From Clostridiales bacterium (GTDB lineage: Bacteria; Bacillota; Clostridia; Lachnospirales; Lachnospiraceae): a stretch of 64,000 nucleotides of DNA. This document shows, one piece after another, positions 33,076-40,900 of this stretch. The translations under genes were made by a program, and so were the position numbers. Within the stretch, counting starts at the first letter, position 1. Every line of letters begins with the position of its first letter. The stretch covers positions 1 to 64,000 of the forward strand of contig JAHZHN010000011.1 of the NCBI GenBank assembly GCA_019420275.1. The letters run 5' to 3'. A model generated the notes under the pieces. That model saw nothing but the letters and a program-made list of their open reading frames with translations. It did no database searches and was not told the DNA's origin.

Positions 33076-33408
33076 ATGGCAAATCGTAACAATTTTATCA
33101 CCGGAATTACAGAAATGTTGATCCTATCTCTTCTTGAAAAAGGAGACAGCTATGTATACCAAATATCAAAATCTATCAAAGATTTATCCGATAATTCTCT
33201 TTCTATTTCACAAAATACATTATATTCTGCTACTTATAAATTAGAAAATGAAGGATATATAAGTGAATATTCAAAAAAAGTGGGAAAAAAACGAACGCGA
33301 ATTTATTACAAATTAGAGCCAGAAGGAAAACAATATCTTAATTCTATTCGTGAAAATTATCAACAAGTAGTCCAAGGCGTTCATGCAGTTCTCCGTCATC
33401 TTGATTAA
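33076..33408 (+). CDS. PadR family transcriptional regulator
   Basis: A 110-residue winged-helix repressor. The hallmark N-terminus ITEMLILSLLEKGDSYVYQI is followed by the recognition helix region SISQNTLYSATYKLENEGYI and the wing KRTRIYYKLEPEGK. It belongs to the short PadR type (subfamily 2), which binds DNA as a dimer and responds to small ligands or cell-envelope stress. The ATG at 33076 has GGAAAGG 11 bases upstream. The next gene encodes a DUF1700-type membrane protein, the usual partner of such PadR genes. It likely represses its own promoter through the palindrome at 32979-33013. Confidence 0.92.
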   Translation: MANRNNFITGITEMLILSLLEKGDSYVYQISKSIKDLSDNSLSISQNTLYSATYKLENEGYISEYSKKVGKKRTRIYYKLEPEGKQYLNSIRENYQQVVQGVHAVLRHLD

Positions 33409-33443
33409 AAATAATTACAACAGAAGGGAGTGAAATTATATTT

Positions 33444-33833
33444 ATGAAAAGAAAATCTTTTACTACAATTTATTTGCATAAAGTAAAAAGCTTATTTCCA
33501 ATTTTGGGAAAACAGGAACGTCAATATCTCAAAGGTTTTGAAAATACTGTTCAGGATTATGCCGATGATCATTCAATTTTATCTGTCCAAGATTTAATCA
33601 GAGAATTTGGAACACCTCAGGAAGTTGTTGATTCTTATATCAATCAGGCAGATTCCAATTATCTAGGTAAGAAAATGAAAAAAAATACTTTTATAAAACG
33701 TATTGTTCTCATCGTTATCTTTTGTCTTTTAATGCTCATCGGATTTTATGCAGTTTTAGTATATAAAGATTTTCAAATAACAAAAAATGAACATATTGAA
33801 AAAGAAGAAATTATCATAGAATATAAAGAGTAA
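33444..33833 (+). CDS. DUF1700/DUF6120-type membrane protein
   Basis: A 129-residue protein with an N-terminal helical domain (LGKQERQYLKGFENTVQDYA and DLIREFGTPQEVVDSYI) as in DUF1700 and related PadR-linked proteins, one membrane segment at about 84-106, and a short charged C-terminal tail. It starts 35 bases after padR. GGGAGTG lies 13 bases before the ATG, a rather long spacing. Such proteins are thought to work with their PadR partner in sensing envelope stress, but the mechanism is not known. Confidence 0.82.
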   Translation: MKRKSFTTIYLHKVKSLFPILGKQERQYLKGFENTVQDYADDHSILSVQDLIREFGTPQEVVDSYINQADSNYLGKKMKKNTFIKRIVLIVIFCLLMLIGFYAVLVYKDFQITKNEHIEKEEIIIEYKE

Positions 33834-33847
33834 AGTTACGGGACAAT

Positions 33848-34159
33848 TTGAGAAAAAACATTTTATCTATTGTATATTTTGTTTTTGTTCTATCAATCTC
33901 TATTTCTATAAATGCTTCTGAACACTTTAAGAGTCAGTAGTACTTTTTCTTACAATGGTTCCTCTTCAAAATGTACCAGTTCTTCTGTATCTACAACATC
34001 TCCTGGAAAAACATGATATATTAGCAAGTCTTCGCTTCAAGAAACAAAAATTCCGCAGCTGCAAAAGCTACTGCTCAGCGAAAAGTTTCTGGCATTGTTT
34101 TACAAACTGTAACCCGTTTTGTTACTCTTACATGCAGTAAATCTGGCAAATTATCTTAA
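33848..34159 (+). pseudogene. Broken gene for a small secreted protein
   Basis: A TTG start at 33848 opens a frame reading LRKNILSIVYFVFVLSISIS then INASEHFKSQ, a clear signal peptide, before a stop at about 33938. A second frame continues SSTFSYNGSSSKCTSSSVST and TSPGKT, then stops. A third frame ends AAAKATAQRKVSGIVLQTVT then RFVTLTCSKSGKLS at 34157. At least two frameshifts are needed to join them, so the gene is decayed or carries sequencing errors. As the third gene of the padR operon it would encode a small Ser/Thr-rich exported protein. Confidence 0.55.
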
Positions 34160-34213
34160 AAAACAGGCCGCAGAACATCTGACTTCTTTTCCATGTTCTG
34201 CGGCCTGTTTTTC
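34158..34213. terminator. Strong bidirectional terminator
   Basis: AAACAGGCCGCAGAACAT and its complement ATGTTCTGCGGCCTGTTT form a stem of about 18 bp with a 13-base loop. T-runs follow on both strands. It ends the padR transcript from the left and the sorbose operon from the right. Confidence 0.92.
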
Positions 34214-34227
34214 ATATCATCGCATTT

Positions 34228-35052
34228 TTATTCTTTTCTATATTCTGCCGGATATCCTCTTCCGGTCTCTGCTCTGTGATCCATTGTAAACATCAGTTTC
34301 ATATCTTCTTCCGATAATTCAAAGTCAAAAATGTCTCCGTTGGAAATGATCCGCTCTTTGTGAACTGATTTCGGAAGACTTACAATGCCTCTCTGCAGAT
34401 GCCAGCGAAGGATGATCTGCGCCGGCGTCTTTTTGTATTTTTCCGCCAGTTTTATGATTTCCGGCTCTCCCAGCTGCTTTCCTTTTCCCAGCGGTCCCCA
34501 CGCTTCCACGATGATTCCCTGCCCTTTACAGTAATCCACCGTATCTTTCTGCACGAGAAAGGGACAAATCTCAATCTGGTCCACCGCCGGAGCGATATTT
34601 GCCGTCTGCTCCAGCCGTTTCAGATGTCTCTCGTTAAAATTGCTGACGCCGATGTTCTTTATCAGTCCCTGTTCGTAATATCTTTCCAGGACCTTCCAGG
34701 ATCCAGCCACATCATTGATCGGCCAGTGAAGAAGATACAAATCCAGATATTCCAGATCCAACTCTTTTAATGTCTTTTCAAAAGCTGCTTCCTGCTTTCC
34801 TTCCGCCATATCTGTATACCAGATTTTGCTGGTGACAAAAATCTCTTCTCTCGGAATCCTGCTGTCTCTGACAGCCGCTCCCACCTGTGCCTCATTTTCA
34901 TAATAACTGGCTGTATCCAGATGACGGTATCCTGCCTCCAGAGCATCCAGACAGGCCTGATATCCTTCTCTGCCCCTGCTGTCCCAGCTTCCCATGGCCA
35001 TCACCGGAATCTGGTTTCCGTTGTTCATCTGAAATGTTGACTGTAGATTCAT
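34228..35052 (-). CDS. Aldo/keto reductase
   Basis: A 274-residue NADPH-dependent oxidoreductase. The catalytic tetrad is visible: Asp46 and Tyr51 (LDTASYY), Lys76 (TSKIWY) and His near 109 (LLHWP). The NADPH-binding C-terminal motif LPKSVHKERI is present. It begins 17 bases after sorD, so it is the last gene of the sorbose operon, ending at a strong hairpin. It may reduce a sugar-derived carbonyl; the exact substrate is unknown. Confidence 0.9.
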   Translation of the reverse strand: MNLQSTFQMNNGNQIPVMAMGSWDSRGREGYQACLDALEAGYRHLDTASYYENEAQVGAAVRDSRIPREEIFVTSKIWYTDMAEGKQEAAFEKTLKELDLEYLDLYLLHWPINDVAGSWKVLERYYEQGLIKNIGVSNFNERHLKRLEQTANIAPAVDQIEICPFLVQKDTVDYCKGQGIIVEAWGPLGKGKQLGEPEIIKLAEKYKKTPAQIILRWHLQRGIVSLPKSVHKERIISNGDIFDFELSEEDMKLMFTMDHRAETGRGYPAEYRKE

Positions 35053-35069
35053 CTTACACCTCCGTATTT

Positions 35070-35885
35070 TTATCCTCTGGTCTTTCCTCCTGCCACATTG
35101 ATCGTCACTCCGTGGACATAGGAGGCTCTTTCACTTGCCAGATATACACACATATCCGCTACCTCACTTAGCTTTCCGGAACGTCCGAGGGGTGTGGTGG
35201 AAGTACTTGCGTATCCAGCTCTCAAATCATCAACCGTAATCCCTCTCGTATATGCCAGAGCAGATTCATAAGCCAGTGTACGAAGGCCGGTCGCTTCCAT
35301 GATTCCCGGTGCTACTCCTACAACTCTGACTCCTTGTTTTCCCAGCTCTTTTGCCCAGGATCTAGTCAGTGAATTTACCGCGTTTTTAGTTGCAGCATAG
35401 ACACTTTGTCCCTCTGATCCTTCCAGTCCGCTTTCAGATGACATATTAATGATGACACCCTCGCCTTTTTTTGTCAATATTCTTGCAACTGCCTGTGCAC
35501 AGAAAAATACACCTTTCAGATTTACATTGCATACTTTATCCCAGACATTTTCATCCAATTCATATTGTCCCTTGGGGTCTTTTGAATCTACCAGAAGTCT
35601 TGGAATATTAATTCCCGCATTGTTGACCAGCACATCCACAGAACCAAACGTCTCTTTTACCTGATCTACCATAGCTTCAACCTCTTCCGGTTTTGTCACA
35701 TCCGTCCTGACATAAAGCAGATGTCCTTTTTCTGCCTGCATTTCAGGCTCTTCAGATGCCATATCAGAAATTGCTACATTGGCTCCCACATCCAAAAATT
35801 CCTGGGCAACTGCCTTTCCAATTCCAGAAGCTCCTCCTGTTACAATAACTGTCTTTCCTTCTAAACCTAACCAGCTGCTATTCAT
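35070..35885 (-). CDS. sorD: SDR-family oxidoreductase, likely sorbitol-6-phosphate 2-dehydrogenase
   Basis: A 271-residue short-chain dehydrogenase. The nucleotide-binding motif TGGASGIG is at 16-23, NNAG (about 90), catalytic Ser in NMSSESG, and Tyr/Lys in YAATK (near 158-162). In the classical sor operon SorD oxidises sorbitol-6-phosphate (from SorE) to fructose-6-phosphate; the neighbours here supply exactly that context. The name rests on context more than on residues specific to SorD. A terminator lies between rpiR and this gene, so the sorD-aldo/keto reductase pair may be partly uncoupled from the upstream genes. The start has GGAAGAG upstream. Confidence 0.8.
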   Translation of the reverse strand: MNSSWLGLEGKTVIVTGGASGIGKAVAQEFLDVGANVAISDMASEEPEMQAEKGHLLYVRTDVTKPEEVEAMVDQVKETFGSVDVLVNNAGINIPRLLVDSKDPKGQYELDENVWDKVCNVNLKGVFFCAQAVARILTKKGEGVIINMSSESGLEGSEGQSVYAATKNAVNSLTRSWAKELGKQGVRVVGVAPGIMEATGLRTLAYESALAYTRGITVDDLRAGYASTSTTPLGRSGKLSEVADMCVYLASERASYVHGVTINVAGGKTRG

Positions 35886-35925
35886 AATTCTCTTCCTTTC
35901 TAATGCTCCAATTTATCTGCTTTTT

Positions 35926-35963
35926 CAAAAAAAGAGGCATCGTTTATGATGCCTCTTTTTTGA
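35926..35963. terminator. Hairpin between the regulator gene and sorD
   Basis: AAAGAGGCATC (35931-35941) and GATGCCTCTTT (35948-35958) form an 11-bp stem with T-runs on both strands. On the minus strand it lies 20 bases after the rpiR stop codon and would stop most transcripts before sorD. Confidence 0.88.
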
Positions 35964-35982
35964 TCTCTTCTTTCATAAAATA

Positions 35983-36831
35983 TCATAATTTTTCTTCTGC
36001 AACAGACTGCTCATGTTCCGCCACATTTTTAAAGGAATCCCATTTGGTGGAAAACAAAAACAGGAACAGACAGTCAATGACTGACATAGCCGCCATTCTT
36101 GTAAAGCTCACTTGATCGTGGAAGATGTGTTCTCTCGTTGCCGTCAGCAGAACATAGTCACATGCCTCCGCCAAAGGCGACTTCGCCTGATTTGTAATGG
36201 CAACTGTCACGGCTTTGTTTTCTTTTGCGATCTCAACCATATTGATCAAACGTTTGGACGCTCCTGACGCCGATATAGCGAACATAATATCCTTTTCCTG
36301 AAGAATACGGGAAAAGGCTTCCTGGCTCTCCCAGATCGTAGAGCTGACTGCCTTCAGTCCCAGCTGATTGAACTTATAAGTCCCGTCCAAAGCAATTGGA
36401 ATCGTATTGCCCATAGCCGCAAATTCAATCATATCGGCCTGCAGGATCAGGTCAATTATCTCCCTTAGTTCTTTCGGATTGAAATTGGAATAGGTTGCTT
36501 TCAGTTCTTCCAGTTTGCTTCCAAGAATATTATTCAGCGACTGTTCCATGTTATCTATATTGATCTCATTGGAGATCACCTGTTCTTCCTGCTGCCTCTG
36601 TTCTCCGGCCATCCGGATCTTCAGCTGATGGAAGCCTTTGCATCCGATCTTCTTGCAAAACCTCACGATTGTTGCCTGGCTTGCCTCACAATGCTGCGCA
36701 AGCTCCGATACGGACATCTCAATCGCTTCTGCCGGGTGACTGATCAAGTAATCTGCTACTTTCTTTTCTGCATCATATAAACTTTCATATGTGGAAAAAA
36801 TTTGATCTCGAACTGATATTTCGCCGTTCAT
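35983..36831 (-). CDS. RpiR-family sugar-phosphate regulator
   Basis: A 282-residue transcription factor with an N-terminal HTH_6 domain (MSVSELAQHCEASQATIVRFCKKIG, in part, about 40-62) and a C-terminal SIS domain (about 120-260; contains EFAAMGNTIPIA and FAISASGASKRLINM) that binds a sugar phosphate. It is encoded inside the sorbose operon between sorE and sorD. Classical sorbose operons use the unrelated SorC activator, so this is a replacement. Its operators may be the three CGAAAT repeats in the operon promoter. The start has AAAGGGGC upstream. Confidence 0.92.
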   Translation of the reverse strand: MNGEISVRDQIFSTYESLYDAEKKVADYLISHPAEAIEMSVSELAQHCEASQATIVRFCKKIGCKGFHQLKIRMAGEQRQQEEQVISNEINIDNMEQSLNNILGSKLEELKATYSNFNPKELREIIDLILQADMIEFAAMGNTIPIALDGTYKFNQLGLKAVSSTIWESQEAFSRILQEKDIMFAISASGASKRLINMVEIAKENKAVTVAITNQAKSPLAEACDYVLLTATREHIFHDQVSFTRMAAMSVIDCLFLFLFSTKWDSFKNVAEHEQSVAEEKL

Positions 36832-36845
36832 AATGCCCCTTTCTA

Positions 36846-38108
36846 TCAGATATCAGGAGCATTATTCATGAAATACCTTTCTGCTTCCCCGCTCCATAAA
36901 TATCCGTGTTTCACCAAAATCGTTTTTAATCCTTTAATAAAATTATTTTCGCTTATTTCCCCGATTTTGTCAACTTCGATCACCGGAAATTTATGATGGG
37001 TGTACACAATTTTCTTTCCTCCGCCGATCTCCGGCAGATGTTTTGTCGTCTCCGCAGCCTGATCCAGTCCAAGAACATGAGTTACGATTTTGGCTGCATT
37101 GACGGTCTTGCTTTCAATTAATTCAATCGACTGTTTCATATCTTCTGTATTGCCACCGCTGGTTCCTACAAAATGTGTGGAGTTGTAATGAATATCATAA
37201 AAATTCACATCAGCACTGAATTTTGTATCTGCCGGTCCTGAAAAGAAATTCAGACATCCGTCATATTTTAGCATATCCACTCCATAAGAAACCATCTCCC
37301 GATTCGGTGCAAAAATCATGACATCATCAAATCCTGCATGATCTTCGGTATATTCACAGAGTGTCTGCGCGGTATTTTCCATATCTCTCGTATTCACATA
37401 GAAAAGTTTCACACCATTTTGAGCAGCCTCTTCTACTGGATATAGTTTCTCTGCCATATCAATTTTGGACTGAGTCCGGCCAGTCACTACAAGAACAGAT
37501 GGTTTTTTTGGTCCGTGAATCGCAAAGTCGATTGCCAGAAATCCCATAGGTCCGGTGGCGCCAAGCAGTGCCATGGCGCCTCCTTCCCTAATTCCCATTA
37601 CGTGTTCATAACTATACATTTCTTTCATATGATACTGAGCATTGAACGCTCCGACCACACAGGAAAGCGGCTCCACCAAGGAACCTTCAAAAAAGGTATC
37701 TCCCTGATATTTTAAAAGTGAACCATTTTCCATAACCTGATTTGAAAATATAATTTTGGTCGCATCTCCTCCCATCCAGCGGAAGGAATATCCTGGGGCA
37801 TAGCCCCGCTTATCTCCAATATTCGGCTGTATGACAAACTTGTCTCCCGGGTGATACTGATCTTTCCATTTTTCCCCGACTTCCAAAATAGTTCCGCAAA
37901 ATTCATGACCCAGGATAATTGGGTTATCTGCAATATCTTCCGGCACTTTCTTATGCCGCTGCGCCTGGGTGATTGCTTTGTAACTGGACATACACAAACT
38001 GTCTGTCACTACCTCTGCCAAAATTTCATCTTCCTTTATTTCCGGCAGCTGAAACTCTTCCAGTCTTAAATCCATTTCCCCATACAGTCTAACTGCCTTT
38101 GTCATCAT
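36846..38108 (-). CDS. sorE: L-sorbose-1-phosphate reductase
   Basis: A 420-residue zinc-type medium-chain dehydrogenase of the SorE kind, which reduces L-sorbose-1-phosphate to D-glucitol-6-phosphate. GHEFCGTI near residue 68 and CMSSYKAI near 40 are the zinc-binding GroES-like part; LLGATGPMGFLAIDFA near 180 is the dinucleotide fold. The size (about 410-420) and the N-terminal TKAVRLYGEMDLRLEEFQLP fit SorE better than ordinary alcohol dehydrogenases. It lies 15 bases after the IID gene. The start has AGGAGGG upstream. Confidence 0.87.
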   Translation of the reverse strand: MMTKAVRLYGEMDLRLEEFQLPEIKEDEILAEVVTDSLCMSSYKAITQAQRHKKVPEDIADNPIILGHEFCGTILEVGEKWKDQYHPGDKFVIQPNIGDKRGYAPGYSFRWMGGDATKIIFSNQVMENGSLLKYQGDTFFEGSLVEPLSCVVGAFNAQYHMKEMYSYEHVMGIREGGAMALLGATGPMGFLAIDFAIHGPKKPSVLVVTGRTQSKIDMAEKLYPVEEAAQNGVKLFYVNTRDMENTAQTLCEYTEDHAGFDDVMIFAPNREMVSYGVDMLKYDGCLNFFSGPADTKFSADVNFYDIHYNSTHFVGTSGGNTEDMKQSIELIESKTVNAAKIVTHVLGLDQAAETTKHLPEIGGGKKIVYTHHKFPVIEVDKIGEISENNFIKGLKTILVKHGYLWSGEAERYFMNNAPDI

Positions 38109-38123
38109 ATTTTTCCCTCCTGG

Positions 38124-38945
38124 TTATGCCAAAATTCCTAAACCATATCCGACAATTCCTACAATAAACAGGATAAAGATAATTGCAATCGGACTGATGT
38201 TTTTCTTTAACAGCTTTGATACGATCATCGTCAGCACTAAAGCAAGAAGTCCTGGAAGCAGCTGATCCAAAATATCCTGTACAGTTGTAACCGTTGTTTT
38301 TCCATCCGTCGTTACTTTAGAAACAACAAGCGGAACATTGATCGTTGTCCAGGCAGATACCAGGGCTCCCATGACAAACAATCCAAGAATAGAAGCTCCC
38401 TCTGTCACTTTCTGCAGCATATTTCCTGCCAGGTGCTGTACAAAATCCAGTCCTTTCTTGTAGCCAAATTCCAGTCCGAAATACAATGCAGCAAGACGTA
38501 CCAGATTAAAAGCTACGAAAAACAATACCGGACCTAAAAGACTTCCATTCAGGGCAAGGGATGCGCCAATCGCTGCAGTAATCGGGCGAAGTGTTCCCCA
38601 AAAAATAGGATCTCCTACTCCACAGAATGGACCCATAAGACCAATTTTAATACTGCCAATGGTTCCTTCATCAATATCTGCTCCGTTTGCCTTGGATTCC
38701 TCTAAGGCTGCAGTGACCCCAAGAACTGGCCCCACGGCTCCCGGCGTAACATTGAAAAATGTCAAATGTCTCTTAAGAGCCGCAACTCTTTCTTCTTTTG
38801 TATCGTAAAGCCGCTTAATTGCCGGTACCATGTCAAAAGCCATGCCCAATCCATGCATACGTTCATAGTTAAAAGATGCCTGCTGCAGATTGGTTCTTAA
38901 AAACATACTAATTCGATCTTTTTTCGTTAATTTTTTTTCACTCAT
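38124..38945 (-). CDS. sorM: PTS sorbose-type IID component
   Basis: A 273-residue membrane protein of the mannose-fructose-sorbose PTS class, IID. Seen are KKDRISMFLRTNLQQASFNYERM near the N-terminus (typical IID opening), MGPFCGVGDPIFWGTLRP and C-terminal membrane segments. With IIC it forms the sugar channel. The gene lies between IIC (15 bases upstream) and sorE. Confidence 0.92.
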   Translation of the reverse strand: MSEKKLTKKDRISMFLRTNLQQASFNYERMHGLGMAFDMVPAIKRLYDTKEERVAALKRHLTFFNVTPGAVGPVLGVTAALEESKANGADIDEGTIGSIKIGLMGPFCGVGDPIFWGTLRPITAAIGASLALNGSLLGPVLFFVAFNLVRLAALYFGLEFGYKKGLDFVQHLAGNMLQKVTEGASILGLFVMGALVSAWTTINVPLVVSKVTTDGKTTVTTVQDILDQLLPGLLALVLTMIVSKLLKKNISPIAIIFILFIVGIVGYGLGILA

Positions 38946-38960
38946 TGTTCTCCTCCCATA

Positions 38961-39785
38961 TTACAGTTCATCATCCAGCTCATCATCCAAATCGTCGTCC
39001 GCCGCTCCTGTACCGGATCCTGCCGGTGCAGATACTACCTTAAGATCCGCAAATTTCGGATTCAGCTGTACATAAATGATAGCGAAGACAGCACCCATGA
39101 TTCCGAATGCAACCAGATTGAAATCTGTGAAGGCCGCGATAACGAAACCAAGGAAGAAAAATGGCATCAAATACTGTGCACCCATCATATTCAGTACCAT
39201 AGCATAACCAACAACTACAATCATTCCGCCTGCTACTGTCAATCCTCCTGTAATAACTTCCGGGATGCTGTCCAGCAGAGACTGAACACCACTTGGACTG
39301 ACTACTGCAGCAACTAGAAATGTCGGCACAGCCACACGAAGGGCCTGTACAACCAATGCAGTCACATGACAAACATCAATCATGCGGAAATTAGCATTTT
39401 CCGCATATTTATCTGCTGCATGCTGGAAAAAGATAGTTACCGTTCTTGCAAATACTGTTAATACCTGACCTGCTACTGCCACAGGAAGAGCGATGGCAAT
39501 TCCTGCAGAAATTGACTGATTTCCAACGATTACAAGAATCGTAGAAATAATACTGGCCAATGCAGAATCCGGTGACTGAGCTGCTCCGATGTTCATCCAG
39601 CCAAGAGCAATCATTTCAAGAGTTCCTCCCAGAATGATTCCCGTCTGAAGATCTCCCAAGATAGCTCCTACAATCGTACACGCAATCAGCGGACGGTGGG
39701 TCTGGAAGGAATCCAGAACACTTCCCATACCGGCAACACATCCAAAGATAACTAACAATATAATCTGTATCGTTGATAATCCCAT
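38961..39785 (-). CDS. sorA: PTS sorbose-type IIC component
   Basis: A 274-residue integral membrane permease of the mannose-family PTS. The N-terminus has GDLQTGIILGGTLEMIALGW, a family signature, and about seven membrane segments follow. The C-terminus ends in a Gly/Ala linker and a strongly acidic tail of repeated D-D-E-L units (cytoplasmic), which is unusual for IIC. The IIA protein of the same operon also ends in EEDDEL. Start has GGAGGA upstream. Confidence 0.92.
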   Translation of the reverse strand: MGLSTIQIILLVIFGCVAGMGSVLDSFQTHRPLIACTIVGAILGDLQTGIILGGTLEMIALGWMNIGAAQSPDSALASIISTILVIVGNQSISAGIAIALPVAVAGQVLTVFARTVTIFFQHAADKYAENANFRMIDVCHVTALVVQALRVAVPTFLVAAVVSPSGVQSLLDSIPEVITGGLTVAGGMIVVVGYAMVLNMMGAQYLMPFFFLGFVIAAFTDFNLVAFGIMGAVFAIIYVQLNPKFADLKVVSAPAGSGTGAADDDLDDELDDEL

Positions 39786-39808
39786 TTTTTAAATCCTCCT
39801 GCCTATTT

Positions 39809-40288
39809 TTATTCTTCGATCTTGCTCATAAGATCAATCTTTTTATCGGTTGCAACCGGACGAATCTCCAGTTCAATTCCCATTTCATGAAGTTTTTTAA
39901 AAGCTGCTACATCGTCATCATCCACGGAAACGGCTTTTGTAATCTGGCGTTTTCCGGTCTTAAATGCCATCCCGCCTACATTAACACTCTTGATCGGCAC
40001 TCCCGCTTCTGCCATACGCAGCACATCCTGCGGACAGGTATAAAGGAAGAATACCGTATCGTTTTCATATTTTGGATTGTTATATACACGAACCGCCTTT
40101 GCCACATTTACAACACTTACCTTGACTCCAGGAGGGCCAACTTGTAACAGCAGGGTTTTTCGAATTTCATCTTTTGCTACTTCATCACTGCAGATAATAA
40201 TTCTTTCTGCGTTTGCTTCCTTTGCCCACACAGTTGCTACCTGTCCGTGGATCAAACGATCATCGATTCTTACTAAATTAATTTTCAT
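39809..40288 (-). CDS. sorB: PTS sorbose-type IIB component
   Basis: A 159-residue cytoplasmic phosphotransfer protein. The opening MKINLVRIDDRLIHGQVATVW contains the phosphorylated histidine (RLIHGQV, about His15). It accepts phosphate from IIA and passes it to incoming sugar. The ATG overlaps the stop codon of the IIA gene (ATGA), so translation is coupled. It matches the mannose/sorbose family and not the Cys-type IIB. Confidence 0.95.
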   Translation of the reverse strand: MKINLVRIDDRLIHGQVATVWAKEANAERIIICSDEVAKDEIRKTLLLQVGPPGVKVSVVNVAKAVRVYNNPKYENDTVFFLYTCPQDVLRMAEAGVPIKSVNVGGMAFKTGKRQITKAVSVDDDDVAAFKKLHEMGIELEIRPVATDKKIDLMSKIEE

Positions 40289-40722
40289 AGTTCGTCATCC
40301 TCCTCGTTTTGTACTTCTGTTGTTTTTTCCAACATTGCCTGGCAGGAACGAATATAGGAATCTATTCCCAGTTCATGATACATTTCTGAAGCTTTGATTC
40401 CTTCTTTCATCATACGTATTCCCGCCGCATCGATCAGCATCGGAAGACTTAGTCCGGTAATCACATCCATCCTTTTTTGTCCCATGACCATCTCAAAAGC
40501 CGCATTGTAAGGACTTCCGCCGAATAAATCTACCAGAAAGAGAATTTCCTCGTCTTCCGGGCAGTGATCTATAATTTCCTGATATTTCTTTTTTAAAGTC
40601 TCTGTGTTTTCACCGGGCAAAAAAGTTACCACATCCAGCTGTTCCATCTGTCCAAACACCATATTAGCGGAGTTTACGATCTCCTGTGCCAGCTTCCCAT
40701 GCCCTGCTAAAATCAAGTGCAT
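40285..40722 (-). CDS. sorF: PTS sorbose-type IIA component
   Basis: A 145-residue cytoplasmic protein, mannose-family IIA. The active-site histidine is in ILAGHGKLA (His8), phosphorylated by HPr. FLVDLFGGSPYNAAF is the second family motif. It is the first gene of the operon. The start at 40722 has AGAAGGAG upstream. The C-terminus ends in EEDDEL, echoing the IIC tail. A perfect consensus promoter lies 72 bases upstream. Confidence 0.94.
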   Translation of the reverse strand: MHLILAGHGKLAQEIVNSANMVFGQMEQLDVVTFLPGENTETLKKKYQEIIDHCPEDEEILFLVDLFGGSPYNAAFEMVMGQKRMDVITGLSLPMLIDAAGIRMMKEGIKASEMYHELGIDSYIRSCQAMLEKTTEVQNEEDDEL

Positions 40723-40771
40723 TTTGATTCTCCTTCTTTTGCAAAATAATATTTTTTATTTTTGTTCCGCG

Positions 40772-40847
40772 CGAAATTTTATTTTGTAATTACATTATAT
40801 GTGCGAAATATTTTTTTGTCAATATCTATTTTACGAAATTTTATTTT
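40772..40847. repeat. Three phased CGAAAT repeats over the sorbose promoter
   Basis: On the plus strand CGAAATTTTATTTT occurs identically at 40772-40785 and 40834-40847, and a related CGAAATATTTTTTT starts at 40804. Starts are 32 and 30 bases apart, about three helical turns each, so all three face the same side of DNA. They bracket and overlap the -10/-35 region. They are candidate operators for the RpiR regulator. Confidence 0.6.
40794..40822 (-). promoter_or_regulatory. Promoter of the sorbose operon
   Basis: On the minus strand TTGACA (40817-40822) and TATAAT (40794-40799) are 17 bases apart, a perfect consensus. Such a strong core promoter implies repression when sugar is absent. Confidence 0.9.
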
Positions 40848-40850
40848 TGC

Positions 40851-40882
40851 ATAAAAAAAAGAGGAAATCTTTCGATTTCCTC
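40851..40882 (-). terminator. Terminator of the TPR-protein gene
   Basis: On the minus strand GAGGAAATC and GATTTCCTC form a 9-bp stem with a GAAA tetraloop, followed by nine T. Confidence 0.92.
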
Positions 40883-40900
40883 AAACAAATCAGATTCTGA

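Noticed and set aside
31962..34159. Integrated mobile element or prophage remnant as the cause of the AT-rich patch
   Set aside because: No integrase, transposase, terminal repeats or attachment sites were found; transfer is possible but not shown.
38890..39075. Plus-strand Ser-rich frame opposite the IIC tail
   Set aside because: Shadow of the acidic tail codons of the IIC gene; no start signals.
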